64,000 nucleotides of DNA, from assembly GCA_030280995.1 (NCBI GenBank), contig JASXTE010000036.1, positions 124,001 through 188,000 on the forward strand, given 5' to 3'. Numbering within the stretch: position 1 is the first letter of the stretch; each line of letters opens with the position of its first letter. The notes under the pieces were generated by a model. The model searched no databases, was not told the origin of the DNA, and saw nothing but the letters and a program-made list of their open reading frames with translations. The stretch comes from Hemileia vastatrix (lineage: Eukaryota; Basidiomycota; Pucciniomycetes; Pucciniales; Zaghouaniaceae). Positions 24,266-36,070 of the stretch are shown here, in pieces. A program made the position numbers and the translations under genes.

Positions 24266-27219
24266 GATGGTAGATTTGTGCCACAATTACCCTAAGCAAG
24301 GGCCAGTCAGCCGATGGGACAGCCCAGGATTAAAGTATACTTGGTGGGCAGAGTAAGGGAGGATAAAAGGCAACATTCATCACCAGCTGAAATACACAAA
24401 CACAACACGCTACAAGGTAACTGGTTTACAATTGTATAGTTTGTCCTTGAATTGGAAAAACTTGACAGCAGTAATGATAGCACCAACTTTGTCTCACTTT
24501 CACTTTCTTCATTTTGTGCCGAGATGAATATTTTTCTCTCATACCTGAGGGCAAGGAGAAGAGAGAGAAGAGAAGGAGAAAAAGTTTAAGCGAATGGAGT
24601 AAACAAGCAAATTGTGTCTGTTCTTTCTGTACTTTTTGTATTTTTTGTACCTTCTGCATTTTCTCATTCACTCACTCACTTTCTGCTCTTTGTGCTTGCT
24701 GTTTTATCCTTTTGGTCTTTCAGTTGAGTCTTTCATTTTATTTTATCTTCTTCGATCCTTTATGCTAATACTTGATGTCCGTTGTTGCCTTTATTTTCTC
24801 TCTTTCCATCTCTCTCTTTCTCTTTGCATTATACTTTTCACCGTCGTGTCCAGCGCGTAATTTAATTCCTCGCGGCAATCAAGTATCACCTGAAGGATGA
24901 TCCACTCGCTTTTTTGACTCAATCATTTTGGTTCTGTTCTAACCTTGTTGCTGAATTACATATCATCATACAATTTGTTTAGCAAGTGTAATTCTACAAT
25001 TCAACTATCCAATCGTTATGCTGGTTGAAAATTTTTTATTCTTTTTATTTTTGTTTTCTCTCTCTTTTACTTTTTTCTTTCTTTCTCTTCTTCGATTGAA
25101 AAGTGCAGTCAACACTTGACTTTGCTTACCTGCTGCCTGCCTGACAGGGAGTGAGTGATTTTATGTGGCAAAGAGCAAAATCGAATGACAGGAACGAACA
25201 AAAAAAGTAACAAGGCAAAGGCTGATCCAGTTGACCTTGAAAAGTATGATGAAACTTTAAACCAAAGTCGAATCAAGTGAATCAGTAAGCTGTCAATGAA
25301 TGAGCAATGATGGGAGGATCACTTGAAAATTATTTCAATGCCTTGGTAGACCAGTGAAAAATGGAGTATTAAACACAGGTAATTTTTTTACCATTTGCAT
25401 GAAGAGATCATTTCAACCTCACATCAATTGAATTCATCACCTGAACAAAGAATCTATCTCAAGGTTATCACAACAATTTTTTTCCCTTCTCAGCTACATC
25501 CTGCTACCATTGGACAAATGAAGACAACCTTAGGACCGAGTGTCCACTTGTCTCTCACACATTGTTTACTTCATACGTCTAGTTGATCGAATTGGCACTG
25601 GTGATGGCCAATCGATGTGTCCTTCAAACTGACACTTGTCGTCGATTAGGGCGAAAATGCATTTCTGGACCTTCATCAAATGACAACCAATTGAGGAATC
25701 ATTCATTCAGGCATTCAGGTATTCAGGGATCTATTTTAATCGCCACCTGGTGATTTAATTGAAAGTTTTTTCTTTTTATTTGACGATGAATGAAGTGAAT
25801 ACAAAGAATCCATCTAACTATTGAAAGTGATAATGTCGCTGTATTTGCAACGAATAATCGAGAAATATTAACTATTCCATAAGATCTAATGGTGTATCGT
25901 GTCGTCCTTGTCTCTTTGACCCCAGGAGGACTTTGTTTGACTGAATCACGCGATCTAGATTTGCTTGTCCTTGCCATTGGGTTAAATTATCTAGGACACA
26001 TCTAAACAAAAAAAAAATATCCATATCCAAAGATTCACACTTATAATTACTAAGAAAAGAAACCTCTAACCTCAAACCTCTTCCTGGTGATTCGGTAATC
26101 AAAATGGCGCAGCAAAAAAGTATTCTAGTCTAAACATTCGAAAAATTTAACGTTGTCTTTGTTGTTCCTGTTGTCTCTGTTGTTTCTGATGTAGACCTTA
26201 AAGAAGTATAAACATTGCTAACACGACACCGAAAAGCAGCACATCGTGGAAAAAGAACTTGGAGTTCTGAAATACAATACTGTGAGATTCCATGTTGGAA
26301 GAGTCGTTGGTTGTGAAAGAAGTTCTAAATACTCACTCGTCAGCGAGAAAGGCCAGCAAGTTCTTGAATAAAAAGCCAAGTCTAATTTGGATTGAAAGAA
26401 CACATTCAACGAGTGTACCTTTAAATTTGACGATTTATCGGCGTAAAAGACTGATGTAAATGTGTGTGTTTTATACCAGCAACAATTTTGACTAAACCAT
26501 AATCGAGTAAAGTTAATTTAGGTGAATAATTAACGTGTCACAAACTTGACTTGAGTCGTGTTGATGGTGTTTGTTCGAGTCAACACAACACAAAGAAAGA
26601 GACAAAACATGCTGAGGAATAGTTTGACAAAAAGAGAAGAAGAGAGGAAGAGAATTTGGCTGCCGTCCATGGATCTAGAACTGCATTCGATGTTGGGCGA
26701 TGTTCTCAAAGAAGATCATGGAGGGGAGGATAAGAACGGAAGAACAGGCAAACAGGCAAACAGGAAAAGACGATGTATATGTGTTGTATGTTGTATTTTG
26801 CATGTTGTTAGCTGCGTCTCTTCAACAGAACAACAAGCATACAGACCTTTGACAAATACTCACCTAAACTGGATGAATTATTCACAGAGTAATTTGTCTC
26901 AACACTGGAACCCTTGGGTGTCTCAACCTGTCCATTTGACTTTGACGACAAAGGTTTCAACCCCTCATCAAAATTCATCCCAACACCATCCGTCTCTTGT
27001 TTGTCATCTTCCTCACCATTGTCAATATCAACATCAACATCTACAACAACTATAATTATCACAGCAAACAAATAAAGCGACAACTCACAACTCTCTTGTC
27101 TATCAGTAATTGAAGGTTGATTTTTGACACATTTCTCTCTTCATAACATTAACTCACTTGTCGTTGATGATTGTCAGTTTGAATTTTTCATTATCAATGG
27201 TTGGTAATAGAAGTGAAGA

Positions 27220-30200
27220 ATGACCGTCAGCTATCAATCGGATGTCGCTTCATCGACTTCCGGTGGTTTGATTCGTCTCCTCTGGCGGTGGAGAGGATCC
27301 GTTTGGAAATTAGTTTACAAGGAACTACTTCTATTTGTCTGTTCGTATGCCTTTTTAGCTTTTTCCTATGATTTTCTCTGCCTTTTTAGCTTTTTCCTAT
27401 GATTTTCTCTTTCCGGAAACAATCAAAAGGTAACTATTACAAGGATTCATCATTTTAGTCAATTTGTCTGATGTAATTTATTTGTATTCAATTGTATTTT
27501 ATTTGGAAAGATCGTACGAGAAAATAGTCATCGTGTGTTCGGCCTTCGTTGATATGATTCCACTTTCATTCATACTTGGCTTTTATGTATCATTCACCGC
27601 ATCCAGATGGTGGGATCAATACACAGCGATTCCATGGCCAGACATGTAAGTCAACATTTTTTCCTTAGTTTGTCTGTGTCCACAAGATTGGATTTTCAGT
27701 TGATCAAAATACCAATATGATCATCTTGATGCTTATAAAATTTTCAATTGAGTGCATTTCAATGTTTTACCTACAGGATTATGAATAATATTGCAATGTA
27801 CATACCTGGTTTGGACGAAGATAGTAGAATTTTGAGAAGAACCCTCATGCGATACCTAAATCTCACTCTGGTTCTGGTCCTCAGGTCGATCAGCATCGCC
27901 GTCAAAAGACGATTTCCAACGAAAGAACATTTAGTCGAAGCAGGTAAGTACATCATCGTCATCATCATCATCTTATATTTACGTTTATAAGTGATCACTT
28001 TAATCAGATGATGATAACTTCATCAAAAGTGTTTGAAAGTATTTGTCATTCTTGATGGAAATTACCTTGACGAGTTGACAGTCAAGCTCATAAGAATTCA
28101 TTTTATTTTGATCATTCATCATTTGCACTTGAGAACATGTGAACTAAATAATTGCCCTTGACAAGTACAAAACAGTTAATATTACAAAATATATACATGT
28201 TTAATGAGTAAGTTGATTTTTAATAATTGCATTTTATCATCATCCTCAGGATTTATGACAAAACCAGAATTAGAAATGTTTTCAGCTGTTCCTGCAACTG
28301 AGTTTAATACCTTTTGGATTCCATGCACATGGTTTGTCAATTTGCTTCGCGATGCAAGACAAGAGTGCAGAATCACCGATTCTTCTGGTCTCAAATTGAT
28401 TATGGAAGAATTCAACGAGTACAGAGCAAAGTGCGGTTTACTCTGGAGTTATGACTGGGTCAGCATTCCACTTGTGTACACTCAGGTAAATCAATTAAAA
28501 GTTCATCAAAGGAAAGTTCATGTGTCACTCTAATAATTAATGCAATCAACGATCAACAGGTGGTAACATTGTCAACCTATGCATTTTTCGTCGCTTCCGT
28601 CTTTGGTCGGCAACATATTAATCCACCAAAGTATCCAGATTTTTTCTTGACCGAAATTGAACACAGAGGTGAATTTTACATTCCAGTCTTTACGATACTT
28701 CAGTTTCTCCTGTACATGGGTTTGTTAAAATTGGGTGAACAACTTATTAATCCATTTGGCGATGATGATGAAGATTTTGAACTAAATTGGATTATCGATC
28801 GACACATCAAAGTGTCATTTTTAGGTGTCGATGTTCACAATGGAGGTCCACCTCCGATAATGAAGGACAGTTATTTCGATGAGTCAGACATCAAATTACC
28901 TTATACGGCAGCTGCTGTCAGCTATAAGAAGAAAACTTATCGAGGTTCTATGGCAGCTTATCATGTACCCTCAGAACAACAAGGTTTGGTAGTTCCTGAC
29001 TTCGAGGAAGATGATGAAACTCAAGAACCAGACTATCAGTCACTTCTCAAAGCCGATGCTCGATCAAGAGATTCATCACTTTGGTCCATGCTTGGTCCAA
29101 AACCTAAACGCTCTGCTTCCAATGTGTCACTTGACTCAGATAATTTGGAAAGAACAAGTTCATTGGCTTGGCATTCAACACTTTCCCTCAGTCAACAACA
29201 AGAGATGGATTTGAACGGTATTTCGGGTGATGATCATGGGAAAACAGGGGACAGACATCATTGGATGATGCAAATGATCCTCCGATCATTAATCATCCTG
29301 AAAATGACGAAACGCGAAGGTAAGGAAAAGTGCGAATTAAACAAATTCAATTGATCAAGTACAATTAGCTGAAAGGCAAGAATGAAAAACAAAAGAAAAG
29401 TTTGACTAATGAATTGCCAGTGAGGGCGGGACAGAGTGACTGGTTCGAGTTAAATTTTCCTTCTAAGAGAAGGCACTTGATCTCACATGGTAAATCGTTT
29501 CAATTGCACGTTGCATCTTTTCAATAAGGAAAAGCCTAATTTTACTCGGAGCGCACTAAGGGAAAAGTCTTATTTTTAGCTGGAAAGATTTTTTTTTCGT
29601 CAACAGTAACACACATTTAACTCCACTCAAGCTTGAGGATTGATTAAGTAAACCTATTAACACCGCCAGATTAAAGAATAAAGCACTCATACAAAAGGTT
29701 TTTCTCTACGGCATGAAAAGGCTTTTACTGCACGCACATAGTAGATTTGTTGACCAAAATATGATGATTTAAACTTTATCTTTTTTATTCTGCCAGGAGG
29801 AAAAGACTAAACTCGTTGAGTCATTCAATCAGCTCAAGTAAAAGAATAAGTGGTTCATCGGTTACTTCTGCCAACATCACTGGTCAGCAATCATTTGACT
29901 CACAAGTTCAGCCCAATGAAAATTTGACTCCATTCGATCCTACCTTGGGATTTTTCTCTTCAATGTTCCCAAGCAGAGATTCATCTACTAGAAAATTATC
30001 ATCTGCTTCTATTTCAAAGAAGGTCTTGTCCTCAATAACACCTAATGCTTCGCGATCGTCTAGTTTTGCATCCAAAACATTGCCACACTCGACTCCACGG
30101 ATGCCAAAAGCTGCCATCATCAAATTGCGCAAAGCAGATCCCAAAATTAACCATTCGTCCATTCAGATCTAAGGTAACATTCAGCGAAGACACCAAGGGT

Positions 30201-31730
30201 CCATCAAGTTCCAAAACAAGTGGAAGGATGACTTTTGACAAAAGAGCTGGTGTCACCTCATGTCCACAATCAATTTATCATGTACCGATGGCTAAACCAT
30301 CACGAGGAATGAGACAAGAAGGTCTTGATCTGACAATTTCGTCGCCTGAATTGTCTGAAGCTGATCTGTTGGCAGCTTACATTGAACAACGTGACAATAC
30401 CATTCGAGCGAGTGGATCTACTCGATCATCGGGACTTTTGGGTCCTCCCTTGTCACCTCTCAGGATGAATCGATCATCTCCAGTTGCCCCAGAAGTGAAA
30501 AATGACACACAAGGGGCAAGTTCAAGTACAACAGATGACTTGGCTCATGTATCATCTCGTAAATCGATGTCATCTTCAAATCGAAAAGCATCCCTCGGTT
30601 CTGAAGATGTTCATACTCCTTCTTATCCGACAGATTTGATCAATGCAATCGGTCTACCTTCAGAGTATTGGTTGAGGCATCAGTCTCTGCCAAATATTCA
30701 AGAAATTTGTGAAGATGTTTCTTCCACTGCTTCAGGTTCTGCTCCATCGCCAACAGGTAAATCGTTGTTACAAAAACCATCAAATGTCTCCGGCAAACCA
30801 AGTACAAGTACAGGTGAAACATCTCGATGTTCCATTCGACGTCAAATCGCTCAAGATAAATCTTCACCACCAAAAGAGATCACCTTCAAAGAATCACCTC
30901 GTTCATGCAGTGGATTTTCACTGGAAAAAATTGCTGATGAAAAAAGGCGTAGATTTTCAGCCAAAACAAACAACAGCAATGAAAGTGGCAACTCATTTGG
31001 CAGTAATTCAAATGGTGCATTTGCCGCGTCAGGAGTTTCACTTTCATCATCTTTGACTTCAGCATCACGATTATTCCGAAAGAGGGAATCGAATAAACCA
31101 GCTTCTAGTAAATCACTTCATTCGCTTACTTCTACAGGTACTAAACAGTCTTCGACTGAATCAGAGGGTAGTTATGTTACTGCCAAATCTTATTACATCC
31201 AAATCTCAGAGGAAGATGAAAGTCACCATCACTCACAGCATCACGCCTCAGCTTGCCTTGATCATCCTTCATGTCATTCGTCTCACCAACAAGTGTCATC
31301 ATCACCTTCACTTCATGATAACTCTGCCACCATTACACCGACATCAACTTTGTCTGGTCGATCTGACAAACCATCATTAGTCGACTTTAAAAAATCATCT
31401 CATTCAACTTCATCATCGGTCGCATCTTACTCATCTGCTAAAGATATCTTTGCCAAATTTCCTACTTCCAACACATCCATCGATTCATCTGGCAATCCAA
31501 GTCTTCACAATCAACAACCATCCACTCCAGCTAACAATAATGGTAATAACAATTCATCCAATATACCAACAATTGTCATCGTAAGGCCATCAAATTCAGA
31601 TATCACTTCAACCAGCCAGCAAACACAGTTAAATCTTCCTCAGTCGACAAATGAAAGTGTCTGTGAAACACCAGATCGACCAGATGCCATTCGACAGTCA
31701 CCTGACGATGGGCAAGAAAATCCTGACTGA
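27220..31730 (+). CDS. Bestrophin chloride channel, six exons, three frame breaks
   Basis: The exons are 27220-27429, 27511-27645, 27777-27943, 28250-28485, 28560-29319 and 29797-31730; all introns are GT-AG. Bestrophins are pentameric calcium-activated anion channels of plasma or organelle membranes. The start MTVSYQSDVA is the conserved N-terminus. The neck region IPLSFILGFYVSF keeps the Ile/Phe/Phe gate pattern, followed by RWW, RRTLMRY, RFPTKEHLVEAGFMT, KCGLLWSYDW, VPLVYTQVV and the calcium-clasp acidic run INPFGDDDEDFE. Downstream is a Ser-rich cytoplasmic tail, longer than usual (about 1136 aa in total if the frames were continuous). Three breaks are visible: a 31-bp duplication in exon 1 brings a stop; near 29230-29250 the open frame must shift to reach exon 6; and within 30045-30172 of exon 6 it must shift again. 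Membrane-domain conservation is otherwise complete, so a recent allele, recent pseudogene or assembly errors are all possible. Confidence 0.93.
27348..27409 (+). repeat. Exact 31-bp tandem duplication in bestrophin exon 1
   Basis: Copy 1 is 27348-27378 and copy 2 is 27379-27409; the two are identical. With one copy the frame reads on as FSYDFLFPETIKR into exon 2 with the right phase. With two copies it ends at a TGA in copy 2. The length is not a multiple of three, and no good GT-AG intron removes one copy. Confidence 0.97.
29228..29262 (+). other. Likely single-base frame break in bestrophin exon 5
   Basis: The exon 5 frame from the membrane domain leads to a stop at the exon 6 junction. 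A frame offset by two, opening just after a TGA at 29231, reads DDANDPPIINHPENDETR and joins exon 6 in phase. A missing base in the A-run at 29241-29244 would explain it. No consensus short intron fits. Confidence 0.6.
30045..30172 (+). other. Likely frame break in bestrophin exon 6
   Basis: The frame entering exon 6 (RKRLNSLSHSISSSKR) stops at 30170-30172, while the frame that continues to 31730 is offset by one and overlaps it here. Both are Ser/Pro-rich. One extra base in an A-run (for instance 30106-30109) would explain the shift. Weak GT-AG pairs exist (for instance 30023 to 30110) but lack consensus. Confidence 0.6.
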
Positions 31731-32184
31731 TGTGCAATTGTTTGATAGATTGGAATAATAAAGTAAATTTAAAATTCAAACTCACCCATCATGTTAAAGA
31801 AAATTTTGCATTATTTTTTTATTTGTTTTCACACTCATGTTTGATTGCATCAAATGATAAGTTCATTTAATCGATCTTCCAAGGCAACTAAGATTATTTT
31901 GATGCCGAAATAATATAAATGAACTTTCATCAGATGAAGGATAAGTGATGCCAGTTCACGTGAACTTGAATTGACTGATATTATCAATTTGTTTTTCGAT
32001 TGGATCAAAATGCTGGAAAAGAGTAATCGATTGAGATATTCTTGAGGAGAAGATGAAACTTTACCCTTATACAGTTTGAGATATATTTGATTGAAAACAA
32101 AATCAGTTATGACCAGAGAAAGTTGAAATAATCAGATCGAAGAGACTAAAGTTGTAATATTTGCAATAAGCAGTGATTTTCATT
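31731..32184. other. Spacer between bestrophin and the first protease homologue
   Basis: AT-rich, with no open frame of note. It contains the bestrophin poly(A) signal and presumably the promoter of the next gene. Confidence 0.6.
31757..31762 (+). terminator. Putative poly(A) signal AATAAA of bestrophin
   Basis: AATAAA 27 nt after the TGA at 31728-31730. Confidence 0.5.
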
Positions 32185-33048
32185 ATGTTGACAGGAATCA
32201 TTCTGATTATCTTGTGTATATTGGCAACATTTTGGATCGAAGTGAAGGCTGCCAACTCACATGAGTCTAATATTTCATACTATGGTGATTTCACCCACAA
32301 CGCACTCATTGTAGTTGAGTTGGATTTTCCGAATGCCAATAAAAGTGATCAAGAAATCAAATTCAAAGTCATCTGCGGTGGTTCAGTAATTTCACCTCTT
32401 GTCATTGCAACATCATACACCTACTGTACCCGTGTCATCAGGGATATCAATACGACTTTCATAATTCCCGGAATTTCAAGATGGCCCATTTCGGAACCGA
32501 AAAACGAAAGCATCATCGATCTGGACTGGATAAACAAAAACAACCATTCTCTCTACCAAGCGGATGTATTTTACGCTAGTAACCATGTAGCACTGATAAC
32601 AACAAGAATTAAGATGAAAAACTTACAAATTATCAAATTACCAGTTCAGGATGAAGAGAAGCATCACGATCATATTTTTTATCTTCAACCCAGAGAAGTT
32701 GATAATTTTTATGAGTTACAACGAACAATTATGACTTCTATGTCCATGGAAGAATGTAGAGCAAAGACAAATCAATCTAAACATCACCGGAATGCCGATA
32801 GAATTTTTTGTGCAACTCTTCATACAGATTACATGGAAGGATGTTTTGACCCTCACTACGATTCTGGTTATGGTGCTTATTTTATGCGAGGTTATGAAAA
32901 TGTTCTAGCAGCTGTAGTTGCCTATCAATCACTTTATGTATGCAGCAGAACAGATCCAGGACCTTACCTATTTAGTCGAGTTTCTAGTCATTTATCTTGG
33001 ATAAAAGAAAGAATTGCCAAGGCAAACAGTCCCAAATACGATCTGTGA
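32185..33048 (+). CDS. S1 serine protease homologue, catalytically dead (SPH-1)
   Basis: An intronless frame of 287 aa. I take the ATG at 32185; the open frame extends upstream only to a GTG. The N-terminus is a strong signal peptide (hydrophobic residues 2-17), so the protein is secreted. The chymotrypsin fold shows in CGGSVISP (residue 64 on), where the catalytic His site is Tyr (TSYTYC, Tyr80). In the Asp-site strand NHVALI, His134 replaces Asp. The Ser-site DSGYGA keeps Ser227 but has lost the GDSGGP oxyanion motif. The domain ends in the usual helix (SRVSSHLSWIKERI). It cannot work as a serine protease. Dead S1 homologues of other arthropods act as cofactors or inhibitors in immunity or as host-modulating proteins; which applies here is unknown. 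It is the most divergent of the three local homologues. Confidence 0.88.
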   Translation: MLTGIILIILCILATFWIEVKAANSHESNISYYGDFTHNALIVVELDFPNANKSDQEIKFKVICGGSVISPLVIATSYTYCTRVIRDINTTFIIPGISRWPISEPKNESIIDLDWINKNNHSLYQADVFYASNHVALITTRIKMKNLQIIKLPVQDEEKHHDHIFYLQPREVDNFYELQRTIMTSMSMEECRAKTNQSKHHRNADRIFCATLHTDYMEGCFDPHYDSGYGAYFMRGYENVLAAVVAYQSLYVCSRTDPGPYLFSRVSSHLSWIKERIAKANSPKYDL

Positions 33049-33271
33049 CAAGTTAAATGACTGCAATGTAATAAGCTTTAGATCGTGGAGAAAAAAAATG
33101 ATCCAAGAAAGTCAATTGACTACTAATTTTTAATGTGTCATGTAATTTGATATTTCAACGATAAATCAGTCTTTCCTTTTACCCTTGAAATATATTGAAT
33201 TCTCCCAATGAATCAGTTGATCTTTATTGTCGACACCTTTCAATCAAATATTATATTCAAGTCGTTCAACA

Positions 33272-34048
33272 ATGTTCCTCCTGATAAGTTTGTCCATGTT
33301 AAGTATTATCATTTCCGTCAAAAGTAAAGATTTAATGGCGTTCACTGATTATCCTCACGTTGTTTCAGTTAAACATGGATTCGATGAAGAGGAAGAATTT
33401 ATACCAAAACGTTCATGTTCAGGTGCCTTGATAGATGAAAATTGGATCTTAACTACAGCTTCGTGTGTCCCTAAATCAGAAGGAGATATAAGAAACCTGA
33501 GAGTTGTGTTTGGTGATTTGTATTTCAGTGCCACCAATCCTTTCGGCAGGCAGATGTCCACAGTGTCAAAACTCATCGTCCATCCTAATGGTGATCAGAG
33601 TGAACACAATCTTGCGCTATTGCATGTAATGACAGAATCGCCAGAAAATGATACTATGCGTTCACCAATCAAACTTCCCCTCAAGTCAGATCTTCGGGAC
33701 ACCAAGAATGATGCCAAAGTAATTTCATTGGTTGGTTTCAGTGGAACTCGTCCGTTAACTATTGATGGATGGAAAGAAAATATACTATACAAACACGAGT
33801 GTCTAGCAAATCTAACGTGTGACATTCCCTTCTGTGAATTAGAGCCCGGAAGCAGCCTGGTCGCTGAGCAAAATGGAGTCAGATCATTTCGAATTCTGAT
33901 AGGATTGAGTGTGAATTTAAAGTGTAATGAATTTGTGCCGCTAAATGAGGATAATTTGGGTAATTTTATCCTTCCGAAACTTGAAAACCATACTGAGACA
34001 CTTGGAAGTATCAAAGAATGGATGAAAAGATGGAAAGATGAAAAATAA
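33272..34048 (+). CDS. S1 serine protease homologue, catalytically dead (SPH-2)
   Basis: An intronless frame of 258 aa, starting at the ATG that opens a signal peptide (MFLLISLSML...). The open frame upstream has only a TTG start. The S1 fold shows in YPHVVSV, CSGALIDENWILTTASC (the catalytic His site is Ser64), HNLALLHV (the Asp site is Asn113) and EPGSSLV around the retained Ser194. The C-terminal helix is GSIKEWMKRW. Two of the three triad residues are lost, so no proteolysis is expected. It shares its Ser and Asn substitutions and its CSGALI/YPH motifs with the minus-strand homologue at 35112-37226, so those two are closer relatives than SPH-1. It starts 224 nt after SPH-1 in the same direction. 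Confidence 0.88.
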   Translation: MFLLISLSMLSIIISVKSKDLMAFTDYPHVVSVKHGFDEEEEFIPKRSCSGALIDENWILTTASCVPKSEGDIRNLRVVFGDLYFSATNPFGRQMSTVSKLIVHPNGDQSEHNLALLHVMTESPENDTMRSPIKLPLKSDLRDTKNDAKVISLVGFSGTRPLTIDGWKENILYKHECLANLTCDIPFCELEPGSSLVAEQNGVRSFRILIGLSVNLKCNEFVPLNEDNLGNFILPKLENHTETLGSIKEWMKRWKDEK

Positions 34049-35111
34049 TTATTAAAATATAGTATTAATAGTTTCATTTTCATTTTCTCAGTTCTGACTC
34101 AACGTTGTTGATTTTATCTGCTCTCAATTGAATTGCCTGGAAAGACAAATAATAATCACATTCATCCGAATCAACACCTGTTACAACTTCACAGTAACTG
34201 GTATCGTTGAAATCACTCTGCCAACCAGAGCGAAATTTAAAATATCACACGATAGAACATCTTGGTTTCAACTCGATCGAACCGGGAAAAAAAGGAATTC
34301 AATATCTTAAAGACTAGTTTTTTATTTGATATTGAGTAAGGTTTCGAATATAAATAGGGAAATTTCTAACTGACAAAGATTTTTCTTTTGATATGCTGAG
34401 ATCTTTCGAATGAAGTCGATGCAATTGAATTTCAACCTGTGGCAGAAAGACCTCATGCAGTTGCCATTGAATCGTAAGATGATGACTATTAATATTTCAC
34501 CATGTCAAAGAAAGAAGAATTTTTGTTCAAGCAGTGATTCTACAGATTGTTTTCAAATGCTCGATGAAGGCAACTTAATTGCTCAACAATCGAATTCGAG
34601 GATGACTCAGTTCTTGGCAGATTTAACATTGAAATAAGCTTGTGGTAATTAAAGTGATATTCATCCTTTAATACCACCGAGTGAATAAAATATTGAAAAT
34701 TTCATCTGAGTGGAATTTGAAGAAAACTTAATCACCTCAAATGTGTAAAATTAGATCAAACATTTCAACTGTTTCACATATTTGAGAATAACTGAAAATT
34801 TTGTCAACTTAATTGTAACAAAAAATCATGTTCAATTCTTGGATAAAATTTAAATTTATTCTTAATCTAAGTGCAACTCGAGTCCAAGCAATATGATTAC
34901 TCCTTTTACTCTGATGATGTTTTTCTTTAATATTGGAATAGGTTTAAATTTAATCAGTGGTCGCGTCCACAATTTTGAAATAATCGTTCTTTCAATTGTG
35001 GAATTTCTGACTTTGCACCGATCAACTCACTTGAAATACGTCCAGGTCCCTTCCATTCAAATCTAAATAAAAGTCTGTAAGGGAGGTATGAAATGTCGTT
35101 TTATCATTTTT
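34049..35111. other. Spacer between SPH-2 and SPH-3
   Basis: About 1 kb between convergent genes. It holds a probable broken protease-homologue fragment (34410-34637). A second open stretch at 34128-34310 is unrecognised. A minus-strand AATAAA at 34860-34855 may end the SPH-3 transcript. Confidence 0.5.
34410..34637 (+). pseudogene. Probable C-terminal remnant of an S1 protease homologue
   Basis: The 75-residue frame ends in CFQMLDEGNLIAQQSN followed by a hydrophobic strand. This lines up with the Ser-site region of SPH-2 (CELEPGSSLVAEQN), with the Ser-site glycine kept and the Ser lost. No matching N-terminal half or signal peptide lies upstream in frame. It is best read as the decayed tail of another tandem copy. 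The alignment is by eye and short. Confidence 0.35.
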
Positions 35112-36070
35112 TTAAGTTGAAGGTTTGGAGGAAGTCTGTTTGGATGTTAGAATTGTCGATTGTGTCATATTGGAGGATGGATTAGATTCAGATGTTTTCG
35201 AGGTTGGTGATGTCACATTATTTTTTGGACTGACTGTATTGGATTCTGTTACTGTTTGATCAGAAACCGATATCATTGTAGATGATAATTCTACTGGAGT
35301 CGATCCATTTGGTTCGAGCGCTGACACTGACACCGGTGAGACAGTTGAAGACTGATCGGATGAGGTTGAAGGTTGGGAGGTCGTCTCTTCGGAGGTAAGA
35401 ATTGTCGATTGTGTCTCTTTGGTTGATTTATCAGAACTCGAAAGTGATGTTGTAGGAGTCGTTTGGTTCATATTGGAGGATGGATTAGATTCAGATGTTT
35501 TCGAGGTTGGTGATGTCACATTATTTTTTGGACTGACTGTATCGGATTCTGTTACTGTTTGATCTGAAACCGATATCATTGTAGATAATAGTTCTACTGG
35601 AGTCGATCCATTTGGTTCGAGCGTTGACAATGACTCTGGTGAAACAGTTGAGGATTGATCAGATGAGGTTGAGGGCTGGGAGGTCGTCTCCTCGGATGAT
35701 TGATCAGTAGTTGGTAGATATGTTGTAGGAATCGTTTGGTTAATTATGGTGGCTGGATCAGATTTAGATAAAAATGACTCCGGTGAAACAGTTGAGGATT
35801 GATCAGACGAGGTTGAAGGCTGAGGGCTCGTCTCTTCGGAGGATGAAATTGTCGATTGTGTCTCTTCGGTTGATTGATCAGTAGTCGGTAGATATGTTGT
35901 AGGAATTGTTTGGTTAATTATGGAGGCTGGATTAGATTCAGGTGTATTCGAGGTTGGTGATGTCACATCATTTTTTGGACTGACTGTATCGGATTCTGTG
36001 ACTGTTTGATCTGAAACCGATATCACTGTAGATAATAGCTCTACTTGAGTCGATCCATTTGCTTCTGCCG
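35112..36070 (-). repeat. Long imperfect repeats encoding the SPH-3 tail
   Basis: Blocks that start with a Ser-Asn-Pro segment and run through VSPKN, SDQTVTES and VELLST occur three times, the first two offset by about 303 bp and the third by about 450 bp. A shorter block (IINQTIPTTYLPTTDQS) is repeated within them. Confidence 0.8.

Larger units (their letters stand above)
19195..27219. other. TENT5 3' UTR and 7.4 kb of gene-poor DNA
   Basis: Candidate poly(A) signals for TENT5 occur by 19809. Beyond that I see no firm gene. Arrays lie at 20814-20848 and 24210-24265. The segment 25870-27120 has exon-like pieces on the minus strand (see findings), including a hydrophobic stretch followed by an acidic, Ser-rich frame that ends at AG|GTGAGT (exon end 26866). 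I do not recognise the protein. A plus-strand 165-codon open frame over the same DNA is probably its shadow or chance. Confidence 0.5.

Noticed and set aside
26558..27055. Plus-strand open frame of 165 codons
   Set aside because: Gln/His-rich end is the complement of Asp/Glu codons on the other strand; no domain or leader is visible, and the minus strand has better splice signals.
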